From: Demequina sp. NBRC 110056
GTDB lineage: Bacteria; Actinomycetota; Actinomycetes; Actinomycetales; Demequinaceae
Assembly (NCBI RefSeq): GCF_002090155.1
Contig: NZ_BBRM01000003.1
Coordinates: forward strand, 62,001 to 126,000
DNA length: 64,000 bases
Direction: 5' to 3'
Positions 26,781-36,477 of this stretch are shown here, piece after piece. The position numbers and the translations under genes are program-made. The notes beneath the pieces are model-generated. The model did no database searches, had not been told where the DNA came from, and saw nothing but the letters and a program-made list of their open reading frames with translations. Position 1 is the stretch's first letter. Every line of letters begins with the position of its first letter.

Positions 26781-27179
26781 ATGCGCATCGGTGAGCTCGC
26801 AGAGCAGGCGGGGGTGACCGCCAAGACGGTCCGGTACTACGAGTCGATCGGGCTGCTGCCCGACCCGGGCCGGTCGCCCTCCGGCTACCGCGACTACGAC
26901 GAGGACGCCTCGCAGCGCTTGCGGTTCATCCGCGACGCCCAGGCGGCGGGGCTGACCCTCAAGGAGTCCCGCACCATCCTCGACATGAAGGCCGAGGGAC
27001 ACGGCACCTGCCAGCACACGCGTGCCCTGCTCGACCGCCACCTCGCGGACATCGACGCGCAGATCGCGTCCCTCGAGGCCGCGCGTGCGGAGCTCGTGGC
27101 GCTGTCCAGCCGCGCCGACATCCTCGACCCGGCCGACTGCACCGACCCCCAGCGCTGCCAGGTGGTCCCGGTCGACTGA
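26781..27179 (+). CDS. MerR-family heavy-metal-responsive regulator, probably copper (CueR-like)
   Basis: This 132-residue protein has an N-terminal MerR helix-turn-helix (MRIGELAEQAGVTAKTVRYYESIGLLP, then YRDYDEDASQRLRFIRDAQAAGLTL), a long dimerisation helix and a C-terminal Cys pair (DPADCTDPQRC; Cys120 and Cys126). Cys77 sits at the start of the dimerisation helix as in CadR/ZntR. The CxnC spacing fits a soft-metal sensor. It starts at ATG 26781, with TACAGT 6 nt upstream. The shared operator suggests that it controls copZ-copA 5.8 kb downstream. Zn or Cd sensing remains possible. Confidence 0.8.
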   Translation: MRIGELAEQAGVTAKTVRYYESIGLLPDPGRSPSGYRDYDEDASQRLRFIRDAQAAGLTLKESRTILDMKAEGHGTCQHTRALLDRHLADIDAQIASLEAARAELVALSSRADILDPADCTDPQRCQVVPVD

Positions 27180-27231
27180 CCCAGCGACCGCATCGGCCCG
27201 CCGGCCCTCCGACTCTCCTCCCCTCCAGCAC

Positions 27232-27289
27232 GAAAGTGGGCCCACTTTCATCATGGAGCCGACCCTGAGGAAGAAAGTGGGCCACTTTC
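27232..27289. repeat. Double palindrome with 41-bp period, copy 2
   Basis: GAAAGTGGGCCCACTTTC at 27232-27249 is a perfect 18-bp palindrome. GAAAGTGGGCCACTTTC at 27273-27289 is a near-palindrome 41 bp on. The unit lies between merR and pntA, in the 213-bp gap 27180-27392, which holds no gene. Confidence 0.75.
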
Positions 27290-27392
27290 GTGAAGAGGGT
27301 GGCGGGACCTTGGCCCCTTCGCGCGGCTCGCCGCGGGCATAGGCTCGAGACATCCAGGCCCGACGCATCGACCAGGGAGGACCCCGCCCAGC

Positions 27393-28943
27393 ATGCGCGT
27401 CTCAGTCCCCAGCCAGGCCCGCGCCGGCGACTCGCTCGTCGCCGCGACGCCGCGCACCGTCGAGCAGCTCATCCGGCTCGGCTACGACGTCACCGTCGAG
27501 GCCGGCGCCGGCGAGGCCGCCAACCTTCCCGACGAGTCCTACGTCGCCGCGGGCGCGAGCATCGGCGACCGCGAGGCAGCGTGGGGCGGCGACCTCGTCG
27601 CCACCACCGGGACGCCCGCCGACGAGGACCTCGCGCTCCTCGCCGAGGGAGCGATCCTCATCGCGCCGCTCGCGCCTCACTCCCGTCCGGAGCTCACCGC
27701 CGCCCTCGCCGAGCGCGGCGTCACCGCCCTCGCGCTCGACGCCGTGCCCCGGATCTCCCGCGCGCAGGCGCTCGACACCATCTCCACGCTGTCCAACGTC
27801 GCCGGGTACCGCGGCGTCATCGAGGCGGCGCAGGCGTACGGCGCGATGTTCGCCGGCCAGGTCACGGCCGCGGGCAAGACCGCGCCCGCGAACGTGTTCG
27901 TCATCGGCGGCGGCGTCGCCGGGCTCGCGGCGATCGGCGCCGCGGTCTCGCTGGGGGCGCAGGTCCGCGCGTTCGATGTGCGCCCCGAGGCCGCGGAGCA
28001 GATCGAGTCCATGGGCGCCACGTTCGTCCACCTGCCGGCCGCGCAGCAGGAGGTCTCCTCCGACGGCTACGCGAGCGCGCTGAGCGAGGAGCAGGAGCGA
28101 CTCACGCTCGAGCTCTACGCCGAGGAGGCCGCGCGGGCGGACGTGGTCATCACCACCGCCCTCGTGCGCGGCTCCGCGCCCACCACCATCACGGCCGATG
28201 CGGTCGCAGCGATGCGCCCCGGCTCAGTGATCGTCGACCTGGCTGCCGCGGGAGGCGGCAACTGCGAGGCGACCGTCCCCGGTGACACCGTGGTCACCGA
28301 GGGCGGTGTCACCGTCATCGGCTGGACGGACCTGCCCAGCCGCATGCCGCAGCACACGTCCCAGCTGCTCGGCACCAACATCGTCAACCTCCTGAAGCTG
28401 GTGACGCCCGGCAAGGACGGCGAGGCCGGGCTCGACCTCGAGGACGACGTGGTGCGTGGCATGACCGTCGCGCACGCCGGCGACGTGCTGTGGCCCCCGC
28501 CCCCGGTGACCGTCTCGGCGGCCCCCGCGGCCGCGCCCGACCCCGAGCCCGCCGCCCAGGAGGACGCGGAGCAGAAGGCGGCGAGCGCATCGGCCTCTCG
28601 GACGCGACGGACGGTGCTCACCGCCGTCGGCGCGGTGGCCTTGGGCGTGGCGCTCGCGTTCAGCTCCCCGGCCTTCCTCGCGATGTTCACCGTGTTCGTG
28701 CTCGCCGTGTTCATCGGCTACTACGTCATCTCGAACGTCAGCCACTCGCTGCACACGCCGCTCATGAGCCAGACCAACGCGATCAGCGGCATCATCCTCA
28801 TCGGCGCGCTGCTGCAGCTGGGCTCGTCGAGCGCCGTCGTCACCGCGCTCGCGTTCGTGGCCGCCGCGGTCGCGTCCATCAACGTGTTCGGCGGATTCCT
28901 CGTGACCTACCGCATGCTCGGCATGTTCCAGAAGGGTGCGTGA
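27393..28943 (+). CDS. pntA: NAD(P) transhydrogenase, alpha subunit
   Basis: This 516-residue subunit has a cytoplasmic NAD-binding domain (residues about 1-370; [25 protein letters not shown] is the nucleotide fold, [20 protein letters not shown] is conserved) and three to four membrane helices at the C-terminus. Between them is an Ala/Pro/Glu-rich linker (about 370-405). It forms with PntB the proton-driven pump that reduces NADP+ with NADH. It is of the fused E. coli type. GGGAGG lies 18 nt before the ATG. The GCGCATCGGC element at 28585 falls in the linker. Confidence 0.94.
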   Translation: MRVSVPSQARAGDSLVAATPRTVEQLIRLGYDVTVEAGAGEAANLPDESYVAAGASIGDREAAWGGDLVATTGTPADEDLALLAEGAILIAPLAPHSRPELTAALAERGVTALALDAVPRISRAQALDTISTLSNVAGYRGVIEAAQAYGAMFAGQVTAAGKTAPANVFVIGGGVAGLAAIGAAVSLGAQVRAFDVRPEAAEQIESMGATFVHLPAAQQEVSSDGYASALSEEQERLTLELYAEEAARADVVITTALVRGSAPTTITADAVAAMRPGSVIVDLAAAGGGNCEATVPGDTVVTEGGVTVIGWTDLPSRMPQHTSQLLGTNIVNLLKLVTPGKDGEAGLDLEDDVVRGMTVAHAGDVLWPPPPVTVSAAPAAAPDPEPAAQEDAEQKAASASASRTRRTVLTAVGAVALGVALAFSSPAFLAMFTVFVLAVFIGYYVISNVSHSLHTPLMSQTNAISGIILIGALLQLGSSSAVVTALAFVAAAVASINVFGGFLVTYRMLGMFQKGA

Positions 28944-28947
28944 CGCC

Positions 28948-30360
28948 ATGACGCTCGTGTCGATCGCGCAGGTGTCCTACCTGGTCGCCGCCGTCCTGTT
29001 CATCCTGTCGCTCGCGGGGCTCGCCCGTCAGTCCACCGCCCGGCGCGGCAACCTGCTGGGCATGGCCGGCATGGCCATCGCGATCCTCGCGACCGTCGCG
29101 CTCGCGCTGGACCAGTCCGAGCGTCCCGTGGGCGTGACCGCCGCCCTCATCGTGGGCGTGCTGCTCATCGGCGCGCTCGTCGGCACGTGGCGCGCGCGGT
29201 CGGTCGAGATGACGCAGATGCCCGAGCTCATCGCGATCCTGCACTCGTTCGTCGGTGCCGCGGCGGTGCTGATCGGCTTCAACTCGTACCTCACCGAGGG
29301 CCACGACGCGATGCACCTCGTCGAGGTGTTCCTGGGCGTGTTCATCGGCGCCGTGACGTTCACCGGATCCATCGTCGCCTTCCTCAAGCTGTCCGCGCGC
29401 ATGAAGTCCGCGCCGCTCACGCTGCCCGGCCGCCACGCGCTGAACCTCGCTGGGCTCGTCGCGTCCGTCGCGCTCGGTGCGTGGTTCATCGCCTCGCCGT
29501 CGATCTGGCCCCTGCTGCTCATGACGGTCATCGCGCTCGCGATCGGGGTGCACCTGGTCGCGGCGATCGGCGGCGGCGACATGCCCGTCGTGGTGTCGAT
29601 GCTCAACTCGTACTCCGGCTGGGCCGCGGCCGCCGCGGGCTTCATGCTCGGCAACGACCTGCTCATCGTGGTGGGCGCGCTCGTCGGCTCGTCCGGCGCG
29701 ATCCTCAGCTACATCATGTGCAAGGCGATGAACCGGCAGTTCCTGTCGGTCATCCTGGGCGGGTTCGGGGGCGAGGGCGCCGCTGCGCCGTCGGGCGCCG
29801 CCGCGGTCGAGGGCACCCACACCGAGGTGTCGGTCGCCGAGACGGTCGAGCTGCTGCAGTCCGCGCGCTCCGTGGTGATCGCGCCCGGCTACGGCATGGC
29901 CGTCGCGAAGGCGCAGTACCCGGTGGCCGAGCTCGTGGCGCGGCTGCGCTCACGCGGCGTCAAGGTGCGGTTCGCGGTCCACCCGGTCGCCGGTCGCCTG
30001 CCCGGCCACATGAACGTCCTGCTGGCCGAGGCGCGCGTGCCCTACGACATCGTGCTCGAGCTCGACGAGATCAACGACGACTTCGCGGAGACCGACGTGG
30101 TGCTCGTCATCGGGGCCAACGACACGGTGAACCCGGCCGCCCTCGAGGACCCGCACTCACCCATCGCCGGGATGCCCGTCCTGCAGGTATGGCAGGCGGG
30201 CCGCGTGGTGGTCTTCAAGCGCTCGATGGCGACCGGCTACGCGGGCGTCCAGAACCCCCTGTTCTTCCGCGACAACACGTCGATGCTGTTCGGCGACGCG
30301 AAGACGCAGGTCGAGGCGATCGTCGCCGCGATGCCGGCAACGGAGCCTGTCTCGGCGTAG
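28948..30360 (+). CDS. pntB: NAD(P) transhydrogenase, beta subunit
   Basis: This 470-residue partner of PntA has eight or nine membrane helices (residues about 5-270) and a soluble NADP-binding domain with [55 protein letters not shown] and [20 protein letters not shown], all family signatures. I chose the ATG at 28948, 4 nt after the pntA stop, over a GTG at 28936. The pair supplies NADPH for biosynthesis. Confidence 0.95.
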   Translation: MTLVSIAQVSYLVAAVLFILSLAGLARQSTARRGNLLGMAGMAIAILATVALALDQSERPVGVTAALIVGVLLIGALVGTWRARSVEMTQMPELIAILHSFVGAAAVLIGFNSYLTEGHDAMHLVEVFLGVFIGAVTFTGSIVAFLKLSARMKSAPLTLPGRHALNLAGLVASVALGAWFIASPSIWPLLLMTVIALAIGVHLVAAIGGGDMPVVVSMLNSYSGWAAAAAGFMLGNDLLIVVGALVGSSGAILSYIMCKAMNRQFLSVILGGFGGEGAAAPSGAAAVEGTHTEVSVAETVELLQSARSVVIAPGYGMAVAKAQYPVAELVARLRSRGVKVRFAVHPVAGRLPGHMNVLLAEARVPYDIVLELDEINDDFAETDVVLVIGANDTVNPAALEDPHSPIAGMPVLQVWQAGRVVVFKRSMATGYAGVQNPLFFRDNTSMLFGDAKTQVEAIVAAMPATEPVSA

Positions 30361-30488
30361 CGCTGCCGGTACGCCCTGGTGGAGGCGCATTCTCACCGCT
30401 TGGAGAATCCGCGCGAGTGGGGCACACTATGGGCAGCACCGGTACCTCCGTGGCCGGGGCAACTCCCACCACGAAGGTAAGGCACTCG

Positions 30489-32486
30489 ATGTCCGTTCTG
30501 TCCCGCCTGCCCGGAGCCCCCGGCGCAGCGAAGCCCGCCATCGCGATCGTCCTCGCGGCGCTCCTGGCATCCGTCATCACCGTCGCGAGCCCCACTCCGG
30601 CCGCCGCCGCGCCGGGTTCGCTCGTCATCACCAAGTCCGTCGTGGGCGAGCCAGGGGACTGGTCGTTCGACATGGTCGGCGCGCGCAACGGCGAGGTCGA
30701 GTTCCGCCGGACGCTCTCGGGCACCGGCGCGACGCCGGAGTCGACCGACGCGATCGCCCTCACCACCGGCGCCGTCTACAACATCGGCGAGGCGAACGTC
30801 GAGGGCTACTCGACGGAGATCACCTGCACCGGCATCGGCGGCGGGTACACGTCCGGCAGCAGCGCCGCGTACACCTATGTGACGTTCACGCCGCAGGACG
30901 ACGAGGTCATCGAGTGCGACGTCGTCAACACCAAGCTGCCGACCCTCACCATCACCAAGCAGCCTGTCGGCGAGACCGGTGACTGGTCGTTCGACTTCCT
31001 GGGTGTCACTGGCTCGGAGGTGCAGTTCCGCGAGACGCTGGCCGGCACGGGCGCCACGCCGCAGAGCACGGCGCCGATCACTCTCACCCCGGGTGTGGAG
31101 TGGAACGTCGGCGAGCGCAACGTCGACGGATTCGCCTCCGTCGTCAGCTGCACGGGCGTCGATGGCGCCGTACCGGGCAGCAACGGCACGTTCACCTACT
31201 CCACGTTCACCCCGCAGCCCGGCGACGAGATCACCTGCACCGCCACCAACACGAAGGCAGCGTCGCTGAACATCGAGAAGACCGTCGCTGGCGTCGGTGC
31301 CGGCGTCGACTGGGCGTTCGACTTCCGCGTGGTCGCCGGTCAAGAGGTCCAGTACTCGCGCGAGATCGCGGGCACGGGCGACTCCACCGAGGCGCTGGCC
31401 GCTCCCCTCGAGCTCGACCCGGGTGTCGAGTACTTCGTCGGCGAGCAGGTCGTCGATGGGTACGTCATCGACATCTCCTGCTCCGCAGCGGACGTCACCG
31501 GGCAGGGCAACAGCGGCGCCTACGAGTGGGTGTCCTTCGTTCCCGCCGCGGGCGAGGCCGTCACCTGTGCGGTGACGAACACCGTCGCGCCCACCGGCAC
31601 GCTCACCAAGACGGTGCAGGGCGTCGGCGACGACGAGGCCTGGTCGTTCGACTTCCTCGTGCTCGACAACGGCGAGCCGATGGCCCGCCCGACGCTCTCC
31701 GGCACGGGCAACACGTCGGCGTCGACCGCGGCTGTCGAGCTCGAGGTGGGCACCGAGTACACCGTCGGCGAGCGCATCGTCGACGGCTACGTCACCGACA
31801 TCTCGTGCACGGCGTCGAACGTCACCGGCCAGGGCAACAACGGCACCTACGAGTGGGTGTCGTTCATTCCCGTCGCCGGCGAGGACGTCACCTGCACGGC
31901 GACCAACGCGGTGCCGCCCACCTTCGTCCTCACGAAGACGGTCGAGGGCGGGGAGGACGACGCCGCATGGACGTTCGACTTCCTCGTGCTGAACAACGGC
32001 GAGCCGATGACGCGCCCGTCGCTCTCCGGCACCGGCAACACGTCGGCGTCGACCACCGCGATCGAGCTCGAGGCCGGCGTGGAGTACTCGGTCGGCGAGC
32101 AGATCGTCGACGGCTACACGACCACCATCGTCTGCGACGCGGACGACGTCACCGAGTCGGGCGCGTCGGACACGTACGTGTACACGAGCTTCGTGCCGGC
32201 GGCCGGCGAGGACGTCACGTGCACGGCGACCAACACGGCCGTGACGGACCCCGTCGACCCCGACGGTGGCACGGACAGCGGCACGGACAGCGGCACGGAC
32301 AGCGGCACCGACAGCGGCACGGACAGCGGCACGACCGATGGCACCGGTGCGACGGGAACGGGCGGCACGACCGCTGGCGGCGAGCTCTCCGCCACCGGCT
32401 TCACCGGCTCCGCCCTCGCGACCGGCGCCGCCGCGCTGCTGCTCGCCGGTGCGCTCATGATCGTGGCGGTGCGCCGCCGCGCGTAG
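30489..32486 (+). CDS. Wall-anchored surface protein with five DUF5979-type repeats
   Basis: This 665-residue exported protein has a signal peptide (AIAIVLAALLASVITVASPTPAAAA). Then come five tandem repeats of about 105-110 residues, each beginning (T/I)TK.V.G....WSFDF and ending with ECDV/TCTATNT, as in DUF5979. A Gly-Thr-Asp-Ser linker (five exact repeats) and a sorting signal follow: LSATG (633-637), a hydrophobic helix, RRRA. LSATG is a variant of the LAxTG/LPxTG motif cut by sortases. An upstream ATG at 30429 is possible, but the signal peptide fits the later start. It is probably a cell-surface stalk or adhesin; no sortase gene lies in the window. Confidence 0.85.
   Translation: MSVLSRLPGAPGAAKPAIAIVLAALLASVITVASPTPAAAAPGSLVITKSVVGEPGDWSFDMVGARNGEVEFRRTLSGTGATPESTDAIALTTGAVYNIGEANVEGYSTEITCTGIGGGYTSGSSAAYTYVTFTPQDDEVIECDVVNTKLPTLTITKQPVGETGDWSFDFLGVTGSEVQFRETLAGTGATPQSTAPITLTPGVEWNVGERNVDGFASVVSCTGVDGAVPGSNGTFTYSTFTPQPGDEITCTATNTKAASLNIEKTVAGVGAGVDWAFDFRVVAGQEVQYSREIAGTGDSTEALAAPLELDPGVEYFVGEQVVDGYVIDISCSAADVTGQGNSGAYEWVSFVPAAGEAVTCAVTNTVAPTGTLTKTVQGVGDDEAWSFDFLVLDNGEPMARPTLSGTGNTSASTAAVELEVGTEYTVGERIVDGYVTDISCTASNVTGQGNNGTYEWVSFIPVAGEDVTCTATNAVPPTFVLTKTVEGGEDDAAWTFDFLVLNNGEPMTRPSLSGTGNTSASTTAIELEAGVEYSVGEQIVDGYTTTIVCDADDVTESGASDTYVYTSFVPAAGEDVTCTATNTAVTDPVDPDGGTDSGTDSGTDSGTDSGTDSGTTDGTGATGTGGTTAGGELSATGFTGSALATGAAALLLAGALMIVAVRRRA
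32268..32327 (+). repeat. Five tandem 12-bp repeats encoding Gly-Thr-Asp-Ser
   Basis: Five copies of GGCACGGACAGC (one with a synonymous change) encode the wall-spanning linker of the surface protein. Repeat number is likely to vary between strains by slippage. Confidence 0.85.
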
Positions 32487-32504
32487 TCGACAGGATCGCC
32501 TGCG

Positions 32505-32541
32505 GTCGACCCCCGTACCCCCTGAGGGTGCGGGGGTCGAC
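32505..32541 (+). terminator. Terminator after the surface-protein gene
   Basis: An 11-bp perfect stem (GTCGACCCCCG at 32505-32515, complement 32531-32541), extendable by a G-T pair, lies 18 nt past the stop. It separates this gene from the copZ promoter. Confidence 0.75.
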
Positions 32542-32574
32542 TGCGTTCGCGGAACACCCATTCCGGACAAGCTG

Positions 32575-32606
32575 TTGACCTTCCAGTCAGGTGGAAGGTC
32601 TAGCGT
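32575..32606 (+). promoter_or_regulatory. MerR-type promoter and operator of copZ-copA
   Basis: TTGACC (32575-32580) and TAGCGT (32601-32606) are separated by 20 bp, the over-long spacer typical of MerR-activated promoters. Between them lies the palindrome ACCTTCCA (32578-32585), GTCAGG, TGGAAGGT (32592-32599). It resembles the CueR box (ACCTTCC...GGAAGGT) of E. coli copA. Confidence 0.75.
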
Positions 32607-32636
32607 GGGCCTCAGCACCGACAGAAGGGGCCCATC

Positions 32637-32861
32637 ATGAGCCAGATCATCGACATCACGGTCGACGGGATGACGTGCGGCGGCTGCGCCGCGAAGGTCC
32701 GCGGCGCCGTGGAGGCGACCGCGGGCGTGACGTCCGCACAAGTCGACCACGCGACCGGCGCGGTGAGGGTCACGCCCGACGGCACCGTTCCCACGGGCGA
32801 CCTCGAGTTCGCCCTCGACGAGTCCATCGAGTCCGTCGGCTACCGGGTGGTGGCGTCATGA
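32637..32861 (+). CDS. copZ: Copper chaperone, heavy-metal-associated domain
   Basis: This 74-residue ferredoxin-like domain binds Cu+ through the two cysteines in VDGMTCGGCAAKV. It delivers the ion to the ATPase encoded next. It has a CueR-type promoter 30 nt upstream and a 4-bp ATGA overlap with copA. Confidence 0.92.
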   Translation: MSQIIDITVDGMTCGGCAAKVRGAVEATAGVTSAQVDHATGAVRVTPDGTVPTGDLEFALDESIESVGYRVVAS

Positions 32862-35269
32862 CCGAGCGCACGCACGCCGGCGCCGCCGACATTCCTCAGG
32901 TCCAGGCCATCAACCTCGCCGTCTCCGGCATGACCTGCTCGAGTTGCGCCGCGACCGTCCAGGGCGGCCTCGCCAAGCTTCCCGGCGTCGATGACGCCAT
33001 CGTCAACTTCGCCACGCGCCGCGCCACGGTGCGGCCCGCGCAGGGCGCCGATGCGGTGGCGCTCGAGGAGTCGATGCGGGACACGATCGCGGGGCTGGGG
33101 TACGAGGTGCTCACCCGCCGCGCGCCCGATCCCTCGGGCGACCACGGCGATCACACGTCGCACGAAGGCGCCGCGAGTGGCGATGGCGGTGACCACGAGA
33201 CCGACCACTCGGGGCACGACATGGACGAGCACGCCGCGCACATGCAGGCCGACGCGTCCCGCATCGCCGACTACCGCCGCCGCTTCATCGTCGCGGCGAT
33301 CCTCACCGTCCCGGTGCTGCTGATCTCCATGGTGATGGCGTGGCAGTTCACGGGGTGGGAGTGGGTGGTCGGCATCCTCACGACGCCCGTGATCTGGTGG
33401 GCGGCGTGGCCGTTCCACGTCAGCACGTGGCGCAGCGCCCGGCACCGCACCACCAACATGGACACCCTCGTCACCATGGGCACGCTCGCGGCGTGGACCT
33501 GGTCGACCATCGTGCTGATCACCGGCACGGGCCACGTGTACTACGAGACCGGTGCCGTGATCGTCAGCCTGATCCTGCTGGGCAAGTGGCTCGAGGTCCG
33601 GTCGACGGCACGCGCCGGCGACGCGATCCGCGCCCTGTCGAGCCGCCAGAGCGCCACCGCGCGGCTCGAGGACGGCTCGGTCATCCCGCGCGAGGAGCTC
33701 GAGGTCGGCATGCGCTTCGTGGTTCGCCCCGGCGAGACCATCGCCACCGACGGCGTCGTCGTCGAGGGAGGAGCGGCGGTCGACGCGAGCCTGGTCACCG
33801 GCGAGTCCGTCCCCGTCCGCGTGGAGCCCGATGCGGGCAAGGACTCCGAGGTCGTCGGCGGCACCATCGCCACGGACGGCTCGCTCACCGTCGAGGCCAC
33901 GCGCGTGGGCTCCGAGACGATGCTCGCGCAGATCGCCCGGATGGTCGACGACGCGCAGACCGGCCGCGCGAGGGTGCAGCGCCTGGCGGACCGCATCTCG
34001 CGCATCTTCGTCCCCGTCGTGATCGGCGTCGCGCTCGTCACCCTCGCCGTCTGGCTGCTCGTCACCGGAGACGTCGACGCCGCCTTCACCGCGGCCGTGG
34101 CTGTCCTCATCATCAGCTGCCCCTGCGCGCTCGGCCTCGCGACGCCGCTCGCGATCATGGTCGGCACCGGCCGCGGAGCCCAGCTCGGTGTGCTCGTGCG
34201 CGGCCCCGAGGCGCTCGAGGACACCCGTGACGTCCAGACCATCGTGCTCGACAAGACCGGCACCGTCACCGAGGGTCGCATGGCGCTCGTGAGCGCCGTC
34301 GCGCCCGACGTGGAGCGCCTCCACGGCGCCGATGCTGCGGCCACCCTCCTGGATGCCGTCGCCGCGGTCGAGGCTCGCTCGGAGCACCCGATCGCGCAGG
34401 CCATCGCCGATGCGCGGGCCGGGCGGCCACGCATCAAGGGATTCCGCTCGATCGCCGGCCAGGGCGTGGCGGCGACGGTCCAGCACCTCGGGCTCCCCGG
34501 CGAGGCTCCCAGCGAGGGAGCGGCGAACGCCGAGCTGCTCGTCGGCTCGCGCCGGCTCTTCGACGAGGTGCCCGAGCGGCTCGAGGCGCTCGCGGCCGAG
34601 GCCGAGGCGGAGGGCCGCACGGCCGTGTTCGCCGGGCGGGTCGCCGCGTCCGAGGGCGGGCTCGGCACGGGCACCCTGGAGACGCGCTCCTCCGCACAAG
34701 CCGAGGCCGTCCTCGTGGTGAGCGATCGCGTGAAGCCCACGAGCGCATCGGCGATCCGGTCGCTGCGCGAGCTGGGACTCGACGTGGTCCTGCTGACCGG
34801 AGACAACGAGCGCGCCGCGCAGGCGGTGGCCGCGGAGGTGGGCATCGACACCGTGATCGCCGAGGTGCTTCCGGGCGACAAGGCGGACGTCGTGCGCAGC
34901 CTGCAGGCCGACGGCACGCGCGTCGCGATGGTCGGCGACGGCGTGAACGACGCGCCGGCGCTCGCGCAGGCCGACCTGGGGCTCGCGATCGGGACCGGCG
35001 CGGACGTCGCCCGGGACGCGTCAGACCTGACGATCGTGTCCGGCGACCTGCGCGCCGCGGCCGACGCGATCGCGCTGTCGCGACGGACGCTCGGCACGAT
35101 CCGCGGCAACCTGTTCTGGGCCTTCGCCTACAACACCGCGGCGATCCCGCTCGCGGCGCTCGGCATCCTCAACCCGATGATCGCGGCGGCGGCCATGGGA
35201 GGCTCGAGCCTGTTCGTGGTCGGCAACTCCCTGCGGCTCAGGGGCTTCGCGGGCTACCGGCGGTCCTGA
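32858..35269 (+). CDS. copA: Copper-exporting P1B-type ATPase
   Basis: This 803-residue membrane pump exports Cu+ with ATP. The N-terminal metal-binding domain has GMTCSSCAATV. A His-rich stretch follows (residues about 90-125, many HxxH and DH pairs). Then come eight membrane helices, the CPC ion-binding motif in SCPCALGLATP, the phosphorylation site DKTGTVTEG, SEHPIAQAI, and GDGVNDAPAL. YNTAAIPLAALG and MGGSSLFVVGNSLRL carry the C-terminal copper residues of P1B-1 pumps. It is coupled to copZ. Its last 16 bp overlap the convergent PrsW gene. Confidence 0.94.
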   Translation: MTERTHAGAADIPQVQAINLAVSGMTCSSCAATVQGGLAKLPGVDDAIVNFATRRATVRPAQGADAVALEESMRDTIAGLGYEVLTRRAPDPSGDHGDHTSHEGAASGDGGDHETDHSGHDMDEHAAHMQADASRIADYRRRFIVAAILTVPVLLISMVMAWQFTGWEWVVGILTTPVIWWAAWPFHVSTWRSARHRTTNMDTLVTMGTLAAWTWSTIVLITGTGHVYYETGAVIVSLILLGKWLEVRSTARAGDAIRALSSRQSATARLEDGSVIPREELEVGMRFVVRPGETIATDGVVVEGGAAVDASLVTGESVPVRVEPDAGKDSEVVGGTIATDGSLTVEATRVGSETMLAQIARMVDDAQTGRARVQRLADRISRIFVPVVIGVALVTLAVWLLVTGDVDAAFTAAVAVLIISCPCALGLATPLAIMVGTGRGAQLGVLVRGPEALEDTRDVQTIVLDKTGTVTEGRMALVSAVAPDVERLHGADAAATLLDAVAAVEARSEHPIAQAIADARAGRPRIKGFRSIAGQGVAATVQHLGLPGEAPSEGAANAELLVGSRRLFDEVPERLEALAAEAEAEGRTAVFAGRVAASEGGLGTGTLETRSSAQAEAVLVVSDRVKPTSASAIRSLRELGLDVVLLTGDNERAAQAVAAEVGIDTVIAEVLPGDKADVVRSLQADGTRVAMVGDGVNDAPALAQADLGLAIGTGADVARDASDLTIVSGDLRAAADAIALSRRTLGTIRGNLFWAFAYNTAAIPLAALGILNPMIAAAAMGGSSLFVVGNSLRLRGFAGYRRS

Positions 35270-36477
35270 GCGCTGCGGTCGTCGATGCGGCGCTGGTTGT
35301 CGATTCGGCGCTGCGCGTCGGCGGCACCCTGACGGCGGTCGAGCGTCGCGGACAGGATCCGGACGTCGCGTGACAGCTCGACCGTGCGTGGCGACCCCCA
35401 CCCGTCCTCGTGGGCCGCGGTCAGCAGGCTCAGCTGGGCACCCTGGAGGCGCCGGAGCGCGCGGGCGGTGGGGCGTCCGCCGCGGCGCTCGGCCCAGTGG
35501 CGCGCGCGGCGCCGCGCGCGACGTGTCGCGAGCGTCGAGAAGTCGCCGGGGCTCACGAGGTCGTCGGGGACGACGTGGCGCGCGAGGCCCGCGAAGGTGC
35601 GCCGCTCCCTGAGGTGCGCCCACCGCAGCACGACGAGGAACAGGGCGAGCACGGGCACGCCCTTGACCACGGAGCTCACGACCGCCGTGCCCGAGAACCA
35701 TGGCGTGTCGAAGAATCCGTGCAGCGCCATCGCGAGCCCGAGCCCACCGAGCAGCGCCGCCCACCTCCGCAGCGACGAGGTGCCGGCGTTGAAGAAGTAG
35801 CCCAGGCCGGCGCCGGCGATCGCCGTGAACGTCGCGTGGCTCCAGAGACCGCCGATGACCCCGCGCAGCAGGAACATCTGCCACACGGTCTCCGCGGTGC
35901 CCTCGGCGGCGAACGTAGCGGTATAGAGGAAGCTCTCCGAGATCTGGAAGCCCAGGCCCACGACGGCGCCGTAGAACAGGCCATCCGCCGCCGAGCGCAC
36001 GCGCGCGCCGGGGATGAGGGCGAGCGCGAGGACGCCCAGGAGCTTGAGCGGCTCCTCCGACAGCGGCGCCGCGAACGACGTCACCCACGGGTTGTCGGCG
36101 CCGAGCGCCGAGGCCACCACGTCGTGCATCGCAGGTGCCGCGATCGCGCCCATGCCGGGCGCGGCGAGCGCGCCCCACAGCAGCGCGCCGATCACCGTGA
36201 TGGGAGACCGTCGCTCGAACAGCTCCATCCGGTACAGGATGACGATGAACGCCAGGCCGTAGAGCAGCCACAGCGACGCCGCGAGGAGCGCCGTGTCCGG
36301 CGCCGTCTGGATGGCGCGGGCGATGTGCGGGCTCCAGCGGACCAGGCCGTACACGGTGAGCGCGAGGCCCACCCAGAACACCCAGGACCGGACGTCGACG
36401 AAGGTCGAGGTGCGGGGGATCAGCCGCGGCAGCGCGGCGATGCTGACCGTGTACGGCTGCTGCTCGCTCGCGGTCAT
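35254..36477 (-). CDS. PrsW-type intramembrane glutamic protease
   Basis: This 407-residue membrane protein has about eight helices. It shows the PrsW motifs: SEEPLKLLG (the catalytic Glu pair), FQISESFLY, SHATFTAIAGAGLGYFF and HGFFDTPW. PrsW proteases cut single-pass membrane proteins such as anti-sigma factors. The C-terminal 120 residues are an Arg-rich cytoplasmic tail. I chose the ATG at 36477; the frame is open far upstream. It overlaps the stop of the preceding membrane-protein gene by 4 bp, which makes that protein a candidate substrate or partner. It is convergent with copA. Confidence 0.85.
   Translation of the reverse strand: MTASEQQPYTVSIAALPRLIPRTSTFVDVRSWVFWVGLALTVYGLVRWSPHIARAIQTAPDTALLAASLWLLYGLAFIVILYRMELFERRSPITVIGALLWGALAAPGMGAIAAPAMHDVVASALGADNPWVTSFAAPLSEEPLKLLGVLALALIPGARVRSAADGLFYGAVVGLGFQISESFLYTATFAAEGTAETVWQMFLLRGVIGGLWSHATFTAIAGAGLGYFFNAGTSSLRRWAALLGGLGLAMALHGFFDTPWFSGTAVVSSVVKGVPVLALFLVVLRWAHLRERRTFAGLARHVVPDDLVSPGDFSTLATRRARRRARHWAERRGGRPTARALRRLQGAQLSLLTAAHEDGWGSPRTVELSRDVRILSATLDRRQGAADAQRRIDNQRRIDDRSAQDRR

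Noticed and set aside
30393-32750. A 785-codon minus-strand open frame over the surface-protein gene
   Set aside because: It is antisense to the DUF5979 repeats; repetition in the real gene explains its repetitive look.
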